DNA of 64,000 nt from Novosphingobium sp. (GCF_027531025.1 NZ_JAPZQX010000006.1:168473-232472), one strand, 5' to 3'; positions 50,328 through 59,963 are shown, counted from the stretch's first letter. Notes: generated from the sequence alone by a model not told the origin. Program-made: numbers and translations.

Positions 50328-50648
50328 ATGCGTTCCCTGTTCATTGCCGCCGCTTTCGGTCTTGCCAGTGCCACTGCCCTTTCCCTTTCCGCCCCCGCCG
50401 AGGCGACCGGCAAGGTCAAGTGCCAGGCTGGCCCGCAGTCGGGCTGGAAGAATGTCGAAGCGCTGAAGGCCCAACTGGTCCGCGAAGGCTGGAAGGTGAC
50501 CAAGGCCAAGGTCGATGGCGGTTGCTACGAAGTCTATGGCGTGCTGCCCACCGGCGAGAAGGTTGAAGCCTATTTCCATCCGGTCAGCTTCGAAAAGCTC
50601 TATGTCGCCCAGCGCGGCAAGGTGCTGTTCCGCAAGCAGGGCTATTGA
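50328..50648 (+). CDS. PepSY-like exported protein
   Basis: The 106-residue product has a signal peptide (SLFIAAAFGLASATALSLSA). The mature domain, KNVEALKAQLVREGWKVTKA and KVDGGCYEVYGVLPTGEKVE, is of PepSY type. PepSY domains often sit beside membrane electron-transfer or protease proteins. Here it follows an MsrQ-like gene with two bases between. An AGGAG lies seven bases upstream of ATG 50328. The role is unknown. Confidence 0.75.
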   Translation: MRSLFIAAAFGLASATALSLSAPAEATGKVKCQAGPQSGWKNVEALKAQLVREGWKVTKAKVDGGCYEVYGVLPTGEKVEAYFHPVSFEKLYVAQRGKVLFRKQGY

Positions 50649-50683
50649 TTACAATGGCTTAACGGCCATGTAGTTTTGCGCGA

Positions 50684-50712
50684 TTGACAAGCCCGGGGCC
50701 GCCTCTATGTGC
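50684..50712 (+). promoter_or_regulatory. Possible serC promoter (-35 TTGACA)
   Basis: TTGACA at 50684-50689 is an ideal -35 element. A TATGTG at about 50706-50711 with 16-base spacing is a passable -10. If real, transcription begins near 50718, which would exclude the first hairpin of the leader from the RNA. The two interpretations conflict in part. Confidence 0.4.
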
Positions 50713-50760
50713 GGCTCCGGGCCACGCGGTCCCAACGCCGCGCGTGCTCTCTGCAAGGAG
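50695..50760 (+). ncRNA. Structured leader upstream of serC (serC motif candidate)
   Basis: Two GC-rich hairpins precede the serC ribosome site. Hairpin 1 is GGGGCCGC-N8-GCGGCTCC (50695-50718). Hairpin 2 is CACGCG-N12-CGCGTG (50723-50746). The Shine-Dalgarno AAGGAG follows at 50755-50760. An alphaproteobacterial cis-regulatory RNA, the serC motif, is known in this position. I cannot compute a covariance match, so the identification rests on position and shape. Confidence 0.5.
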
Positions 50761-50767
50761 AGACTAC

Positions 50768-51895
50768 ATGACTGCCACGATTCCGGCTCGCAAGCCTGCG
50801 CGCCCGTACTTTTCTTCCGGTCCCTGCGCCAAGCCGCCGGGCTATTCCCTCCACAAGCTGGCTACCGAATCGCTGGGGCGTTCGCACCGCGCCAAGATCG
50901 GCAAGACGCGCCTGCAGTACTGCATCGACCTGATGCGCGAAGTGCTCCAGCTGCCCGATACGCACCGCATCGGCATTGTCCCCGGCAGCGATACCGGCGC
51001 CTTCGAAATGGCGATGTGGACCATGCTGGGCGCACGCGGCGTTACCTGCCTCGCCTGGGAAAGCTTCGGCGAAGGCTGGGTGACCGATGCAGTCAAGCAG
51101 CTCAAGCTCGAACCCAAGGTCCACCGCGCCGACTATGGCCAGCTGCCGGACCTCTCGAAGGTCGATTTCGCCGATGACGTGCTGTTCACCTGGAACGGCA
51201 CCACCAGCGGCGTGCGCGTGCCCGATGGCGAATGGATCCCCGCCGATCGCGAAGGCCTGACCTTTGCCGACGCGACCAGCGCGGTCTTTGCCTATGGCAT
51301 TCCGTGGGACAAGATCGATGTCGCCACCTTCTCGTGGCAGAAGGTGCTGGGCGGCGAAGGCGGCCACGGCGTGCTGATCCTCGGCCCGCGTGCGGTCGAG
51401 CGGCTGGAGGAATACACCCCGGCCTGGCCGCTGCCCAAGGTCTTCCGCCTGGTTTCCAAGGGCAAGCTGGCCGAAGGCGTGTTCAAGGGCGAGACGATCA
51501 ATACCCCCTCGATGCTGGCCGTCGAGGACGCGATCTTCGCGCTCGAATGGGCGCGGGGCCTGGGCGGGCTGGAAGGCCTCAAGGCCCGCTGCACCGCCAA
51601 TGCCGATGCGCTGAACAAGATCGTCGCCGACCGCGACTGGCTGAGCCACCTGGCCGAGGACAAGGGCATCCGTTCCAAGACCTCGGTCTGCCTCTCGGTC
51701 GAAGGCGCCGACGCGGACTTCATCAAGGCGATGACCGGCCTCCTCGAGAAGGAAGGCGCGGCCCTTGATATCGCCGGCTACCGCGATGCCCCGCCGGGCC
51801 TGCGGATCTGGTGCGGTGCCACGGTCGATGCCGCCGATATCGAGGCGCTCGGCCCCTGGCTCGACTGGGCCTACGCCGTGACCAAGGCTGCCTGA
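50768..51895 (+). CDS. serC: Phosphoserine aminotransferase SerC
   Basis: SerC converts 3-phosphohydroxypyruvate and glutamate to phosphoserine. The 375-residue product starts at ATG 50768 behind AAGGAGAG. It has YFSSGPCAKPPGYSLHKLAT, GIVPGSDTGAFEMAMWTMLG, the PLP-Lys segment SWQKVLGGEGGHGVLILGPR, and EGVFKGETINTPSMLAVEDA. It is the longer alphaproteobacterial form rather than the E. coli type. serA follows after 128 bp containing a REP pair. Confidence 0.96.
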   Translation: MTATIPARKPARPYFSSGPCAKPPGYSLHKLATESLGRSHRAKIGKTRLQYCIDLMREVLQLPDTHRIGIVPGSDTGAFEMAMWTMLGARGVTCLAWESFGEGWVTDAVKQLKLEPKVHRADYGQLPDLSKVDFADDVLFTWNGTTSGVRVPDGEWIPADREGLTFADATSAVFAYGIPWDKIDVATFSWQKVLGGEGGHGVLILGPRAVERLEEYTPAWPLPKVFRLVSKGKLAEGVFKGETINTPSMLAVEDAIFALEWARGLGGLEGLKARCTANADALNKIVADRDWLSHLAEDKGIRSKTSVCLSVEGADADFIKAMTGLLEKEGAALDIAGYRDAPPGLRIWCGATVDAADIEALGPWLDWAYAVTKAA

Positions 51896-51912
51896 CCAGG
51901 ATTTAGGAACCC

Positions 51913-52001
51913 GTCACCCTGAACTTGTTTCAGGGTCCATTTCTCCGTCCAGACCATCGCTCTCGAACGTGCGATGGATGCTGAAACAAGTTCAGCATGA
52001 C
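51913..52001. repeat. Inverted REP pair between serC and serA
   Basis: Arms at 51913-51940 (CCTGAACTTGTTTCAGG core) and 51974-52001 (CTGAAACAAGTTCAG core) are inverted copies, about 33 bases apart. Each is itself near-palindromic. The core differs from that of the tsaD/hemC elements, so it is a second repeat type. It may form a large hairpin affecting serC-serA read-through. Confidence 0.7.
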
Positions 52002-52023
52002 GATGTTGTGATTGGATAATTCA

Positions 52024-53607
52024 ATGACCAAGCCCCGCGTACTCATTTCCGACAAGATGGACCCCAACGCCGCCCGCATCTTCACCGAGATGGGCTGTGA
52101 CGTGGATGTCATCACCGGCGAAACCCCCGAACAGCTGATCGCCCGGATCGGCGATTACGATGGCCTCGCCATCCGCAGCTCGACCAAGGTGACCAAGGAA
52201 GTGCTCGCCGCCGCAAAGAACCTCAAGGTCGTCGGCCGCGCCGGGATCGGTGTCGACAACGTCGATATCCCGGCCGCTTCGGCCCAGGGCGTGGTGGTGA
52301 TGAACACCCCCTTCGGCAATTCGATCACCACCGCCGAACACGCCATTGCGCTGATGTTCGCCCTCGCGCGCCAGATCCCGGAAGCCAATGCCCAGACCCA
52401 GGCCGGCAAGTGGCCGAAGAACGATTTCATGGGCGTCGAAGTGACCGGCAAGACGCTGGGCCTGATCGGCGCCGGTAACATCGGCTCGATCGTCGCCAGC
52501 CGCGCGCTGGGCCTGAAGATGAAGGTCGTGGCCTATGACCCGTTCCTGACCCCGGAACGCGCGGTCGAGATGGGCGTCGAAAAGGCCGATCTCGATACCC
52601 TGCTGGCCAAGGCTGACTTCATCACGCTGCACACGCCGCTGACCGAGCAGACCCGCAACATCCTTTCGGCCGAGAATCTCGCCAAGACCAAGAAGGGCGT
52701 GCGGATCGTCAACTGCGCCCGCGGCGGCCTGATCGACGAGGCAGCGCTCAAGGCGGCGCTCGACAGCGGCCATGTCGCCGGGGCCGCGCTCGACGTGTTC
52801 CAGACCGAACCGGCCAAGGAATCGCCGCTGTTCGGCACGCCGAACTTCATCTGCACCCCGCACCTCGGCGCTTCGACCAACGAGGCCCAGGTCAACGTGG
52901 CGCTGCAGGTGGCCGAACAGATGGCCGATTACCTGGTCAACGGCGGCGTTACCAACGCGCTCAACGTGCCCTCGCTCTCGGCCGAGGAAGCGCCGAAGCT
53001 GAAGCCCTACATGGCCCTGGCCGAACAGCTGGGCAGCCTGGTCGGCCAGCTGACCACCGGCGCGATCCCGCGCATTTCGATCCATGCCGAAGGCGCGGCG
53101 GCCGAACTCAACATCAAGCCGATCGTCGCGGCGGTGCTGTGCGGGTTCCTGCGCGTCCAGTCGGACACGGTGAACATGGTCAACGCCCCGTTCCTCGCCA
53201 AGGAGCGCGGGATCGAGGTGCGCGAGGTCCGCACCGAGAAGGAAGGCGATTATCACACCCTGATCCGTGTTTCGGTCAAGACCGACGCGGGCGAACGCTC
53301 GGTGGCCGGCACGCTGTTCTCCAACCGCGAACCGCGCCTCGTTGAACTGTTCGGGATCAAGGTGGAAGCCGAACTCGCCGGCCACATGATGTACATCGTC
53401 AACGAGGACGCCCCCGGCTTCATCGGCCGGATCGGCACCCTGCTGGGCGAAGCGGGCATCAACATCGGCACCTTCAACCTTGGCCGCCGCGAGGCGGGCG
53501 GGGAAGCCGTGCTGCTGCTGAGCGTCGACAGCCGGGTGCCGGGCGAAGTCATTGCCGCCGCCCGCGCCGTGCCCGGCGTGAAGCGGGTCATGGCTCTGGC
53601 GTTTTAA
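52024..53607 (+). CDS. serA: D-3-phosphoglycerate dehydrogenase SerA
   Basis: SerA makes 3-phosphohydroxypyruvate, the first serine-specific step. The 527-residue product has the NAD-binding motif GLIGAGNIGSIVASRALGL and NCARGGLIDEAALKAALD. The catalytic His is in PHLGASTNEAQVNV. A long intervening domain is followed by a C-terminal ACT domain (NEDAPGFIGRIGTLLGEAGI), which mediates serine feedback. The ATG at 52024 has no strong ribosome site. A TTG at 52012 is in frame. Confidence 0.96.
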   Translation: MTKPRVLISDKMDPNAARIFTEMGCDVDVITGETPEQLIARIGDYDGLAIRSSTKVTKEVLAAAKNLKVVGRAGIGVDNVDIPAASAQGVVVMNTPFGNSITTAEHAIALMFALARQIPEANAQTQAGKWPKNDFMGVEVTGKTLGLIGAGNIGSIVASRALGLKMKVVAYDPFLTPERAVEMGVEKADLDTLLAKADFITLHTPLTEQTRNILSAENLAKTKKGVRIVNCARGGLIDEAALKAALDSGHVAGAALDVFQTEPAKESPLFGTPNFICTPHLGASTNEAQVNVALQVAEQMADYLVNGGVTNALNVPSLSAEEAPKLKPYMALAEQLGSLVGQLTTGAIPRISIHAEGAAAELNIKPIVAAVLCGFLRVQSDTVNMVNAPFLAKERGIEVREVRTEKEGDYHTLIRVSVKTDAGERSVAGTLFSNREPRLVELFGIKVEAELAGHMMYIVNEDAPGFIGRIGTLLGEAGINIGTFNLGRREAGGEAVLLLSVDSRVPGEVIAAARAVPGVKRVMALAF

Positions 53608-53635
53608 GGCTCAATCGGGCAACGGGATCGGCGCT

Positions 53636-54757
53636 ATGCAAGATACCGACCGCGACCTGTTGCCCGAAGGCCTGGAAGATCGCCTGCCCCGCGATGCGGC
53701 TGCTGCTGCCCGCGTGACGCGCGCCGTGCTCGATGTCCTGGATAGCCACGGCTATGACCGGGTCCAGCCGCCGACGATCGAATTCGAAAAGTCGATGGCC
53801 AGCCGCATGGCCGGGGTCCAGCCGCGCCGGATGTTCCGGTTCGTCGATCCCGCATCCTTGCGCACCCTTGCCCTGCGCAGCGACATGACCGTGCAGGTCG
53901 GCCGGATCGCGGCCACGGCACTAGCCCAGCAAGCGCGGCCGCTGCGGCTGTGCTATGCCGGGCAGGTCGTGACCATCAAGGGCGATGGCCTCGACCCCAC
54001 GCGCGAGCGGCTGCAACTGGGTGCCGAGCTGATCGGCAGCGACAGCGTGGCTGCGGCGGGCGAAGTGCTGGCCGTGGCGCTGGAAGCGCTGGCCGCCGCT
54101 GGAGCCAGGGGCATTTCGGTCGACTTCACCTTGCCGGACCTGGTCGATACGCTGGCTGCGAAAGCTTTGCCGCTGGCTGCCGACAAGATCGAGGCGGTGC
54201 GGCGCGAACTGGATGCCAAGGACGCGGGCGGGCTGGTTGCCGTCGGCGGCGCGGCTTACTTGCCGCTGCTCTCCGCAATCGGGCCGTTCGATGCCGCGAT
54301 CGAGAAGCTGGCCGCTTTCGATACCGGCGGGGCGCTGGCCAGCCGGATCGCCGCGCTGCGCCAGATCGCCACGCGGGTGGGCGGGCAGGCGCGCCTGACG
54401 CTGGATCCCAGCGAGCGGCACGGGTTCGAATACCAGTCGTGGTTCGGCTTCACGATCTATGCCGAAGACGTGCCCGGTGCGCTGGGCCGGGGCGGGTCAT
54501 ACGCCATCCTGGGCGCGGGCAGCGAAACTGAACCCGCGATCGGTTTCTCGCTCTACCCCGATACGCTGATCGATGCCCTTGCTGCATCGGAACCGGCGCG
54601 TGACACGCTGTTCCTGCCGCTGGGCCACGATCTCGAAGTGGCGGCCCGGCTGCGCGCGATCGGCTGGCGCACGGTTGCCGCGCTGTGCGATGCCTGCGAG
54701 CCGGTGACGCTGGGCTGCACGCACCGGCTCGACGGCGAAGAGGTCGTGGCCGTCTAG
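53636..54757 (+). CDS. hisZ: ATP phosphoribosyltransferase regulatory subunit HisZ
   Basis: HisZ is a HisRS-like protein without aminoacylation activity that partners a short-form HisG. The 373-residue product has MLPEGLEDRLP-like start (LLPEGLEDRLPRDA), PPTIEFEKSMASRMAGVQPR and RMFRFVDPASLRTLALRSDM. A class II synthetase motif-2-like RPLRLCYAGQVV is also present. The later active-site motifs are degenerate. It lies between serA and purA, an arrangement common in this group. hisG is not in the window. Confidence 0.88.
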   Translation: MQDTDRDLLPEGLEDRLPRDAAAAARVTRAVLDVLDSHGYDRVQPPTIEFEKSMASRMAGVQPRRMFRFVDPASLRTLALRSDMTVQVGRIAATALAQQARPLRLCYAGQVVTIKGDGLDPTRERLQLGAELIGSDSVAAAGEVLAVALEALAAAGARGISVDFTLPDLVDTLAAKALPLAADKIEAVRRELDAKDAGGLVAVGGAAYLPLLSAIGPFDAAIEKLAAFDTGGALASRIAALRQIATRVGGQARLTLDPSERHGFEYQSWFGFTIYAEDVPGALGRGGSYAILGAGSETEPAIGFSLYPDTLIDALAASEPARDTLFLPLGHDLEVAARLRAIGWRTVAALCDACEPVTLGCTHRLDGEEVVAV

Positions 54758-55686
54758 CGGCCGAACAGCCGCTTCAGCCAGGCATCGACAATCGGCGTGG
54801 CGGGATAGTCCGCCTCGCCCAGCTTGCGGTTGATTTCCATGTGGCCGATCAGGCCGCGCCCGGCCACCTTGGCGGTTTCGGCTGGCGTTCCGGCGGCACG
54901 CAGCGCGGCGGCCAGCGGCTCGTTCTGGCGCACGGCATCGGCCCGTTCGACGTGCGGGAACAGGAAAGCCCCGGCATTCGGCCCGGCAGCGTGGCTGATC
55001 GGGGAAAGCGCCTTCTGCCGCGCCGGATCGCTGCCGAAGGCGGCGGTATAGGTCTGCACCATGCGTGGCCCGGCATCGGCGAACTGCGAGGGAATGTCAT
55101 AGGCCGCGCCGTCCAGCGGGATCACGCCGTCGACATCGGCGTGGCTCAGGCCAACCGCGCGCAGGTATTGCGGATCGGTGCCGACCAGCGCCACCAGGTG
55201 CGCCCCGGCGCTATGGCCCATCAGCACGACCTTGCCGCGATCGATCCCCAGCTCGCCCGCCCGGTCCAGCAGGGCCTTCAGCGCGGCGGCCACATCGGCG
55301 GCTTGCTGTTCGACCGTGGCCTTGGGCACCAGGCGATAGTCGATCGAGGCAAAGGCATAACCCTGTGCCGGGTAATGCTCCACCTTGGCGCGGCCGGTGG
55401 CATTGTCCTTGCTCCCCTTTGACCAGCCGCCGCCGTGGACGAACATGATCAGCGGGGCGGGGCCGCGCGTACCCTTGGCCCGCCAGAAGTTCAGCCCCTG
55501 GAGCGGATCCTTGCCATAGGCGATCACCAGATCGGGCTTGGCGGTGGGCAGGGTGGCAGCGGCATCAGCCCGGCCTTCCATCCGGGCCTTCAGGCGCTCG
55601 CGCAGCCGGTCACTGGGCGCGGCCTGGGCGATGGTGGTGCCGATCAGGGCCATTGCACCGAGCGAAAGCAACAGGGTTCGTTTCAT
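54754..55686 (-). CDS. Secreted alpha/beta hydrolase (esterase/lipase family)
   Basis: The 310-residue product has a signal peptide (LLLSLGAMALIGTTIAQAAP) and an alpha/beta hydrolase fold of the esterase/lipase type. The oxyanion motif is HGGGWSKGSKDN, and the nucleophile elbow is GHSAGAHLVAL. A final His is in GLIGHMEINRKLGEA. It is transcribed toward hisZ with stops overlapping through a shared CTAG. Substrate unknown. Confidence 0.85.
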   Translation of the reverse strand: MKRTLLLSLGAMALIGTTIAQAAPSDRLRERLKARMEGRADAAATLPTAKPDLVIAYGKDPLQGLNFWRAKGTRGPAPLIMFVHGGGWSKGSKDNATGRAKVEHYPAQGYAFASIDYRLVPKATVEQQAADVAAALKALLDRAGELGIDRGKVVLMGHSAGAHLVALVGTDPQYLRAVGLSHADVDGVIPLDGAAYDIPSQFADAGPRMVQTYTAAFGSDPARQKALSPISHAAGPNAGAFLFPHVERADAVRQNEPLAAALRAAGTPAETAKVAGRGLIGHMEINRKLGEADYPATPIVDAWLKRLFGR

Positions 55687-55923
55687 CGATTTTCACTCCG
55701 GAATTCAAATAGGGGCCCTGGGTGCTGCCGGTCTGCTTGCTGATCGGTGAACGGCCCAGTCGCAATTTGTCGCCGTCTGTCGCTGGCCCCGGTTGACACC
55801 GCGCGGGCGCGCCCCTAACCGCCGCCCCGCATCCGGAGCCACTGGTTCCCCCGGTCCATCCCTCGCGCCGAGTCCTGTCGAAGGGCGCTTGTGGGTCATC
55901 CTGGCAGGGGTAGGACTGTATTC

Positions 55924-57213
55924 ATGGCAAACGTAACCGTGATCGGCGCCCAGTGGGGCGATGAGGGCAAGGGCAAGATCGTAGACTGGCTGGCCAGCCG
56001 GGCAGATGCCGTGGTCCGCTTTCAGGGTGGGCACAATGCCGGCCACACGCTGGTGGTGGGCGATCAGACCTACAAGCTTTCCCTGCTCCCCTCGGGCATC
56101 GTTACCGGCACGCTGTCGATCATCGGCAATGGCGTGGTGCTCGATCCCTGGCACCTCAAGAGCGAGATCGAGAAGCTTGAAGGCCAGGGCGTGGTGATCA
56201 ACACCGAAAACTTCGCCATTGCCGACAACTGCCCGCTGATCTTGCCGCTGCACCGCGATCTGGATGGCCTGCGCGAAACCGCCGCCGGATCGGGCAAGAT
56301 CGGCACCACCGGGCGCGGGATCGGCCCGGCTTATGAAGACAAGGTCGGCCGCCGCGCGATCCGCGTCTGCGATCTGGCGCACCTCGATGCGCTGGACAGC
56401 CAGCTTGACCGGCTCTGCGCCCACCACGATGCGCTGCGCGCCGGGTTCGGCCAGCCGCCGGTCAATCGCGCCGCGCTGCTGGCAGAGCTCAAGGAAATCG
56501 CGCCCTTCGTGCTCCAATTCGCCCAGCCGGTGTGGAAGCGGCTGAAGAAGGTGCGCAAGGCCGGCGCCCGGATCCTGTTCGAAGGCGCGCAGGGCGTGCT
56601 GCTCGATGTCGATCACGGCACCTATCCCTTCGTCACCAGCTCCAACACGGTCAGCGGCACGGCGGCCAGCGGATCGGGCCTCGGCCCGGCCAGCACCGGC
56701 TTCGTGCTGGGGATCGTCAAGGCCTATACCACCCGCGTCGGTTCGGGCCCGTTCCCGACCGAACTGGACGACGAGATCGGCCAGCGGCTGGGTGAGCGCG
56801 GCCACGAATTCGGCACTGTTACCGGGCGTAAGCGCCGCTGCGGCTGGTTTGATGCCGTGCTGGTGCGCCAGTCCTGCGCGATTTCGGGCGTGACCGGCAT
56901 TGCGCTGACCAAGGTCGACGTGCTCGACGGGCTGGAAACGGTGAAGATCTGCACCGGCTATCGCCTGAACGGCAAGATTCTCGATTACTTCCCGAGCCAC
57001 GCGGCTGACCAGGCCAATGTCGAGCCGATCTATGAAGAGATGGAAGGCTGGAGCGGCACTACCGCCGGGGCGCGCAGCTGGGCCGATCTGCCCGCCCAGG
57101 CGATCAAGTACATCCAGCGTGTGCAGGAACTGATCGAAACCCCGGTCGCCCTGGTCAGCACCTCGCCCGAACGCGAAGACACGATCCTGGTGCGCGATCC
57201 GTTTGTGGACTAA
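55924..57213 (+). CDS. purA: Adenylosuccinate synthetase PurA
   Basis: PurA joins IMP and aspartate with GTP in AMP synthesis. The 429-residue product has [20 protein letters not shown], the IMP-binding [40 protein letters not shown], and [40 protein letters not shown] follows. I start at ATG 55924. The frame is open upstream without homology. The preceding 237-bp gap contains a partial, degenerate copy of the repeat core near 55869. Confidence 0.97.
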   Translation: MANVTVIGAQWGDEGKGKIVDWLASRADAVVRFQGGHNAGHTLVVGDQTYKLSLLPSGIVTGTLSIIGNGVVLDPWHLKSEIEKLEGQGVVINTENFAIADNCPLILPLHRDLDGLRETAAGSGKIGTTGRGIGPAYEDKVGRRAIRVCDLAHLDALDSQLDRLCAHHDALRAGFGQPPVNRAALLAELKEIAPFVLQFAQPVWKRLKKVRKAGARILFEGAQGVLLDVDHGTYPFVTSSNTVSGTAASGSGLGPASTGFVLGIVKAYTTRVGSGPFPTELDDEIGQRLGERGHEFGTVTGRKRRCGWFDAVLVRQSCAISGVTGIALTKVDVLDGLETVKICTGYRLNGKILDYFPSHAADQANVEPIYEEMEGWSGTTAGARSWADLPAQAIKYIQRVQELIETPVALVSTSPEREDTILVRDPFVD

Positions 57214-57219
57214 CCCGGC

Positions 57220-58155
57220 TTATCGGATCGCGATCGGGTTCACCACTGCCTGCACCGTGCCCTGGAAGCGCGGCTGGCCCAGCACGAACATGAACTCGGT
57301 CGCGCCATCTGCGGCCAGATCGGCCGTGTTGACGTTCTCCAGGATATGTACGCCCGTCTTGGTCAGGAGCGTCTGGTGGACGATGAACGGGTATTCGGGG
57401 TTCTCGAAGGGGATCGCCTCCAGCGCGGCAGTATCTGCGCCCACCATGACCACGCCCAGCGAGGCGAGGTATTCGGCACCTTCCTTGCCCAGTCCAGGCT
57501 GGACGGAAATGAACTGCTTGGGATCGGTCTTGGCCAGCTTCATCCAGCCGGTGTGGAACAGCACGACGTCACCCTTGCGGATGACGACTTTGGCCGCCTT
57601 GGCTGCAGCCTCGATTTCAGCGCGATTGAAGGCCGTGCCGGGCTTGAGCTGATCCACCCCATAATGCTTGGCCATGTCCAGCAGAACCCCGCGCGTTGCC
57701 GTTGGGCGGATCGATTCGGTGCCGAACTTGGTGACCCCGTTGGGCCGATAGAAATCGCGCGCGTGGACTCCGTTGTAGTGGACCCGGTCGATCCCGATAT
57801 GCCCGAACCCGTCCAGCTGGGTGCCGATCCCGACGAATGTCATCAAGACATCGTCATGCCCTGTGGCCTTTCCCTTGCCGATCGGGGCGCCTCCTCCATC
57901 GTCGATCCCCATCACTGCAACCGAATAGGATCGACCGGGCCAGACCGGGCTATCGGGCCCGGTCACGATGCCTAGGGCATAGACCTTGCCGGTCTTGACC
58001 AGCCTGGCCGCTGCCAGCGTCTCGTCTGGCGAAAGGTTGTTCATCGCCCCATGCGTGTCGTCCGCCCCATATTTCGAGGGCGCGGCGGCATTCTGAGCGA
58101 GCGCGGGCGCGGCCAGTGCCGCGAGAGCAAGGCCAAACTTGAGCAGGCGCATCAT
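57220..58155 (-). CDS. Secreted cyclase-family protein (kynurenine-formamidase-like fold)
   Basis: The 311-residue product has a signal peptide (LLKFGLALAALAAPALA) and a cyclase/formamidase-like domain. The metal-binding region reads IGTQLDGFGHIGI, where the usual H-x-G-T-H-x-D has Q in place of one His. This variant also occurs in the larger exported subgroup. GVLLDMAKHYGVDQLKPGTA and VVLFHTGWMKL follow. It lies 13 bp downstream of the acyl-CoA synthetase gene on the same strand. The reaction is unknown. Confidence 0.8.
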   Translation of the reverse strand: MMRLLKFGLALAALAAPALAQNAAAPSKYGADDTHGAMNNLSPDETLAAARLVKTGKVYALGIVTGPDSPVWPGRSYSVAVMGIDDGGGAPIGKGKATGHDDVLMTFVGIGTQLDGFGHIGIDRVHYNGVHARDFYRPNGVTKFGTESIRPTATRGVLLDMAKHYGVDQLKPGTAFNRAEIEAAAKAAKVVIRKGDVVLFHTGWMKLAKTDPKQFISVQPGLGKEGAEYLASLGVVMVGADTAALEAIPFENPEYPFIVHQTLLTKTGVHILENVNTADLAADGATEFMFVLGQPRFQGTVQAVVNPIAIR

Positions 58156-58168
58156 CAATCCCTTCCCT

Positions 58169-59785
58169 CTAGCCCGCAGCGGCGAGCGCGATTTCCTTGG
58201 CTTTCTTGTAATCTGCCTTGCCATTGGCGGCGCGCGGCACGGCATCGACCAGTACGACCTGACGCGGCAGCTTGTAGCCAGCAATACGGGTTCGGGCGAA
58301 CTCGCGTACTTCGGCTTCGTTGATCGTTGTGCCTGGGCTGGCGGAGACCACCGCCACGATCCGCTCGCCAAAGCGATCGTCGGGTACGCCCACCACCAGC
58401 GCGTCCCACACGGTGTCGTGGGCTTTCAGGGCCTCTTCCACTTCCTCGGGATAGACTTTCTCGCCGCCGGTATTGATGCAGACCGAACCGCGCCCCAACA
58501 GTATCAGGGTGCCATCTGCCGCCACCCGCGCGTAGTCGCCCGGGAAGGAATAGCGCTGCCCGCGGATCGTCCGGAACGTTTTCGCGCTTTTCTCCGGATC
58601 CTTGTAGTACCCGATCGGCGTGTAGCCGCCGTTGGCGATGATCCCGATCTGGTCCGAGCCGGGGACAATCTCCTCGTTGTTCTCGTCAAACACCTTGGTG
58701 TGCTTGCCCAGGGCAAACCGGGCCGTTTCAGCCGGCGGCAAGCTGCGTGAGACCACTGACGAGCCCATCGACCCTTCGGTCGAGCCGATCGCGTCGAGAA
58801 TCTCGATATCGAGGTGTTCGAGCAGTCCCAGCTTGGTCTCGGCCGAGAACATCGCGCCTGACGAGATCACGGCCTTGAGCTTGGACAGATCCGGCGCGTC
58901 ACCCCGGGCCACCGCAGCACGCAGGGCGGCCAGCATCGGCTTGGCAAAGGCATCGCCCACCACCACCACGGCGCTGGCGCCAAGCTCGGCCAGGTGATGC
59001 CACAGGCGGTCCGGATCGAACCCTTCGGCGCGCACCGTGGCCACCGCGCCGCCCACGCTGTGGGAGAGGAACGCGCCCAGCCACATGCCGGTCCCGTGCA
59101 TCAGCGGACAGGCCGGCAGGATCAGCGGCGCGGCCCCGGCCGCGGCCAGCTGCTTGACCATGCCCAGCAGGATTTCCGGTGCGGGCTCGATATCGGGTCC
59201 GGCATGGACCGCGAAAATCGCGCGGACGAAATCGCCCTGCCGGAACATCACGCCCTTGGGCATCCCGGTCGTGCCACCGGTGTAGAGCATGTAGATGTCG
59301 TCTTCGCTGTAATCCTGTCGCGGCAGGCGTTCATGCCCGGCGATCAGCGCCTCGAAGTCCTGTGCGCCGGGCAGGGCTTCGCCGCTTCCATCCTCGATCT
59401 GCACGAACAGCCGCACGCCGGGCAAGCGGTCGCGAATCGCGGCAAGGCGCGGGGCAAAACGGGCATCGAAGAACACCGCCTCGGCATCGGCATTGTCCAG
59501 CAGGTAAACGAGCTCGTCATCCAGGTAACGGTAATTGACGTTGACCGGCACGGCCCGGGCCTTGAACACCGCGAACTGCGCTTCAAGGTATTCGGGCGAG
59601 TTGTGGCCATAGATGGCCACCTTTGCGTCAGCTCCGATCCCGCCGGCAGCCAGGGCTGCGGCGAGCCGCGCGGCCCGCTCCTCGTATTCGCGCCAGGTGG
59701 TCTGGCTCTGCTCGCCGATCAGCGCGCGCTGGTCAGGAACCATCGTGGCGACAGTTTCAAACAGGTCGGCAAAGTGCCAGATCAT
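58169..59785 (-). CDS. Acyl-CoA synthetase (AMP-forming)
   Basis: The 538-residue product has the AMP-binding motif MLYTGGTTGMPKGVMFR and an A5-type GSTEGSMGSS. The A8 hinge is GRGSVCINTGGEKVYPEEVE, with catalytic Lys near ANGKADYKKAKE. It activates a fatty or ring-bearing acid to the CoA ester. Together with the two ACADs and SDR elsewhere in the window it hints at catabolism of complex acids, but these are separate loci. Start ATG 59785. Confidence 0.88.
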   Translation of the reverse strand: MIWHFADLFETVATMVPDQRALIGEQSQTTWREYEERAARLAAALAAGGIGADAKVAIYGHNSPEYLEAQFAVFKARAVPVNVNYRYLDDELVYLLDNADAEAVFFDARFAPRLAAIRDRLPGVRLFVQIEDGSGEALPGAQDFEALIAGHERLPRQDYSEDDIYMLYTGGTTGMPKGVMFRQGDFVRAIFAVHAGPDIEPAPEILLGMVKQLAAAGAAPLILPACPLMHGTGMWLGAFLSHSVGGAVATVRAEGFDPDRLWHHLAELGASAVVVVGDAFAKPMLAALRAAVARGDAPDLSKLKAVISSGAMFSAETKLGLLEHLDIEILDAIGSTEGSMGSSVVSRSLPPAETARFALGKHTKVFDENNEEIVPGSDQIGIIANGGYTPIGYYKDPEKSAKTFRTIRGQRYSFPGDYARVAADGTLILLGRGSVCINTGGEKVYPEEVEEALKAHDTVWDALVVGVPDDRFGERIVAVVSASPGTTINEAEVREFARTRIAGYKLPRQVVLVDAVPRAANGKADYKKAKEIALAAAG

Positions 59786-59963
59786 CGCGGCTCTCCCAAG
59801 TCGCGGGCGGTGGGCTGCGCTAGGTGCAGACTCATCCGCTCGATCAGCCTTTGTAATGCTTTATCGACGCAGCCTGCAATCAAACGTTTTGCGGGCGCTG
59901 TGCGGTTCACGCTCGAAAGGGCCCATCCAGGAGCGGGCCTTGATCTTGACAATGTCCCTTTTT

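Noticed and set aside
55855..55900. Possible repeat copy upstream of purA (TCCTGTCGAAGG)
   Set aside because: It shares only about 12 bases with the REP core and has no inverted partner, so it is at most a decayed fragment.
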